A stretch of DNA of 64,000 nt, from the NCBI GenBank assembly GCA_040954595.2, contig CM082592.2:992001-1056000 (forward strand), read 5' to 3'. The notes below the pieces were generated by a model. That model searched no databases. It was not told the DNA's origin and worked only from the letters and a program-made list of their open reading frames with translations. Each line of letters starts with the position of its first letter. Position 1 is the stretch's first letter. Source of the DNA: Balanoglossus misakiensis (taxonomy: Eukaryota; Hemichordata). The position numbers were made by a program, and so were the translations under genes. Below, piece by piece: positions 61,517 through 64,000 of this stretch.

Positions 61517-61857
61517 ATGGCAGAAGGGCAAGCCATGGGCTGCAACAGTAAGGACAGCCCTGATAAAGTACTGAATGCATCAAAACCTAGACGTGAAGGC
61601 CAGACCAGTGCAGTTGGTGGACACACATCGGAGACACGGCCCGATTTCACCGCGCCACATCAGCAGTTGGTTGGTCCAACAAATGAGGACACTGTACGAG
61701 TAAATGGTGTATCATGTGTTGCACTAGTGGACACTGGATCCATGGTCACAACAGTTACTGAGACTTTTGTAGGACGGCACCCTGAACTGCGTCATCAAAG
61801 GTTTGAACCCAGTAATGTTGAAATTGAAGGATCAGGTGGAAATAGTGTCCCACAGCT
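61517..61857 (+). pseudogene. Gypsy aspartic protease, N-terminal part
   Basis: A different frame from gag, as expected for many Gypsy elements, but a programmed shift is not proven. 'CVALVDTGSMVTTVTETF' near 61,717-61,770 holds the catalytic DTG triplet. The frame reads out at a stop at 61,868; the protease C-terminal part lies in the next frame from about 61,855, so there is a second frame change inside the protease. Confidence 0.8.
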
Positions 61858-63549
61858 ATCTCCTTCCTAGGACACACGTACGAGGGAGTTCCCGCATTTG
61901 TAGTACCAGTGGATGATTACAGGAAAAATGTCCCTTTGCTGATAGGAACTAATCTGATCCGAGCCAGTCGAGATGAAGTGAGAGATGAATACGGTAGAAG
62001 CTACATGATGAAGACAAAACGAAAGTCTTCTGCATGGTATGGCGCTTTTACGAAGATGGGAAAGAATGATTTCGGTGGAAGAAGAGGCAGAGTTGGGTAT
62101 GCCAAGTTCAAAGGTCGATCACCACGGACAATTGGCCCTGGACGTGAGATGCATATCAGTTGTAAGGTGCCTAGGGGACCCAATGGTGGAGATTACACAG
62201 CTGTGGTAGAAGGGCCAGAAAACAGAGACCTGCCTAGTGGACTTATGGTAGGGAGAACCCTGTCAAACGTACAAGATGGCCACGTCACAGTTCGAGTTTG
62301 TAACATCTCTACTAAACCGGTAGTAGTCAGACCCAACACTGTACTTGGCGAAGTGTTTGTTGGTGGAAGGGTGATAGACACTGTGTCCTCTAGCCTGATG
62401 TCAGAAGGTGACAAGGACAAATCGTCCCCCTCGGAGAGAGGAAGACCGACTAACCGCCAGGGTGGTGTTGATGGGAAACGAGCTAGTAGAAATAGACGGC
62501 AGGATGTTTCTGAAATACGCGTCCGGTGCTATCATCAACGAGTAGTAGCAGCGAAGCAAGATTTCCCTCGAGTTGACCTGTCGCAGTCAGTGATCCAGAG
62601 TAAAGACGAACTTAAGCAACTACAGGAATTGCTCTACCGAAACAGAGATGTCTTCTCACAGCATGATATGGACTACGGGGGGACGTCGACGATTCAACAT
62701 GAGATTCCATCGGTAGATGACAGACCAGTTCGACTACCGCATCGTAAGATAATCCCTGCAAATTATCAGGAGGTTCGAAAGACTATCAAAAAGATGGAAG
62801 AGTCTGGAGCAATTCAACCGAGCCAGTCACCCTATGCCAGCCCTATAGTAGTTGTCCGGAAAAAGGACCACAGCATGAGGATATGCGTCGACTACCGTCA
62901 ACTGAACTCTCGCACTATTAGAGATTCTTACCCGCTTCCGAGGATCGAAGAAGCGCTTGAGGCCTTGGGCAATGCGAAGTTCTTCTCGTCGCTAGACTTG
63001 ACCTCAGGTTACTGGCAAGTGGAGGTAGCTGAAAAGGATCGCCACAAGACTGCGTTCACAACACTGATGGGCTTGTATGAGTGTAACCGCATGCCTTTTG
63101 GTCTCCAGAATGCGCCCGCGACCTTCCAGAGACTTATGATGTGTTGTTTTGGAGATCAGAACTTTGAGACTGTATTGATTTATTTGGACGATATTATAGT
63201 TTTCTCGAAGACTTTCAAGGAGCACCTGCAGAGACTCCAGATTGTGTTTGATCGCCTCAGGAAACATGGCCTGAAGTTAAAACCTCAAAAATGCCATCTT
63301 CTTCGTGAGCGTGTAGGATACCTTGGGCATATTGTTAGTAAAGCCGGGATCGAGACGGACCCAGAGAAGATTACCAAAGTGAGGAACTGGAAACGACCTA
63401 CCAACCCAAAAGAGGTCCTTCAGTTTCTAGGATTTTCTGGATATTATAGACGTTTTATAAAGGGCTATGCCGCCATAGCCGCTCCGTTGTATAGACTGAC
63501 GACGGGAGACCCTCGCAAAAAAGATGGGGAAGAAGACGCCAAAGTGTAA
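61858..63549 (+). pseudogene. Gypsy protease end and reverse transcriptase
   Basis: Opens with the protease tail, 'YEGVPAFVVPVDDY' then 'VPLLIGTNLIRAS', a linker, and the RT from about 62,700. RT landmarks are 'SPYASPIVVVRKKD', 'RICVDYRQLNSRTI', 'FFSSLDLTSGYWQV', 'MPFGLQNAPATFQRLM' and the catalytic YLDD at 63,181-63,192, followed by 'LKPQKCHLLRERVGYLGHIV' and 'FLGFSGYYRRFI'. The RT core looks intact. It ends at a TAA (63,547) caused by a frame change just before the RNase H. Confidence 0.92.
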
Positions 63550-64000
63550 ACCCCCACCCTTCGAGTGGACTGATGAGTGTGAATCAGCGTTCAACCTGTT
63601 GAAGGAAAAATTGACCACGACACCAGTCCTTGGATATCCTGACTTCAGCCTGCCATTTGTGCTGCAAACAGATGCATCCATAGATGGGCTTGGAGCGGTC
63701 TTGGCTCAGACCCAAGGAAAAGAGGAGCGTGTTATAGCGTATGGTAGTAGAGGACTGAATCCAGCTGAGACGAGATACCCAGCTCACAAGCTGGAATTCT
63801 TGTGCCTGAAATGGGCGGTTACTGAAAAATTCAGGGACTACCTCTACAGCATGAAATTCACAGTCCTGACGGACAACAACCCACTCAAGTACGTGATGTC
63901 TACTTCGAAGCTTGATGCGACTGGACAGCGTTGGGTGTCGGAGTTGTCGACTTTTGATTTTGAGATAAAGTACAGACCGGGAAAGAGCAATGCCAACGTG
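63542..64000 (+). CDS. Gypsy RNase H (partial, cut by window end)
   Basis: Open to the window end in the frame shifted from RT. It shows 'FEWTDECESAFNLLKEKL', 'LQTDASIDGLGAVLAQ' (first catalytic Asp), 'YPAHKLEFLCLKWAV' (Glu) and 'FTVLTDNNPLKYVM' (Asp), the order of Ty3/Gypsy RNase H. It removes RNA from RNA-DNA hybrids during element replication. The expected integrase would follow outside the window. Confidence 0.9.

Larger units (their letters stand above)
58736..64000 (+). mobile_element. Ty3/Gypsy LTR retrotransposon, truncated by window end
   Basis: In order: a probable 5' LTR, a tRNA-Trp-type primer site, leader, gag, aspartic protease, RT with YLDD, and RNase H running off the window. 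The RT and the protease-RT-RNase H order identify Ty3/Gypsy. The coding region changes frame several times (near 60,460, between gag and protease, near 61,850 and near 63,540) and has an in-frame TGA at 61,248, so it is probably inactive unless some changes are sequencing errors. Integrase and the 3' LTR lie beyond 64,000. Confidence 0.9.

Overview
This is animal (metazoan) genomic DNA, probably from an invertebrate. It holds a long satellite array, several retrotransposons and no convincing host gene. The evidence is the mix of element types: non-LTR elements with an AP-type endonuclease, a BEL/Pao element, and a Ty3/Gypsy element with a tRNA-Trp-type primer site. No rRNA, tRNA, CRISPR or prokaryotic operon was seen. 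I cannot name the species or phylum.

Layout. Positions 1-56,975 are one tandem satellite array with a unit of about 2.05 kb, interrupted three times. Each unit has a poly(G) tract of about 6-16 bases, then an AT-rich domain A of about 955 bp (three diverged subrepeats of about 320-340 bp), then domain B of about 880 bp (usually eleven monomers of about 82 bp that strictly alternate between two 3' tails, giving a dimer of about 163 bp), then a 200-bp single-copy domain C. Twenty G-tract-delimited unit starts are visible, plus the left half-unit. Unit length varies mainly in whole 163-bp dimers.

Insertions in the array. (1) 10,635-15,653, minus strand: a nearly intact L1/Tx1-like LINE with a 13-bp target-site duplication, ORF1 (two CCHC knuckles) and ORF2 (endonuclease plus RT) broken by one homopolymer frameshift. 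(2) 18,449-23,491, plus strand: a related, 5'-truncated LINE with a 19-bp duplication containing the poly(G) tract, two nonsense codons and a lost RT catalytic Asp. (3) 44,243-50,937, plus strand: a BEL/Pao element with two 336-bp LTRs differing at 2 sites. Its right end runs past the 3' LTR into a second primer site and gag start before the satellite resumes, with about 75 bp of satellite missing.

The array ends abruptly near 56,975. Beyond it lie an AT-rich stretch with a 375-bp direct repeat (56,976-57,857), a decayed LINE ORF2 3' end on the minus strand (57,858-58,521, perhaps to 58,690), and a Ty3/Gypsy element on the plus strand (LTR from about 58,736, tRNA-Trp primer site at 59,295, gag, protease, RT, RNase H) with several frameshifts. 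It runs off the window at 64,000.

Interpretation. Each array insertion is present in only one unit, so the transposons arrived after the local units were amplified. The most interesting material is the three-level repeat architecture, its dimer-quantised length changes and long-range unit relationships, and the non-canonical right end of the BEL element. I did not find a new enzymatic or defence system.
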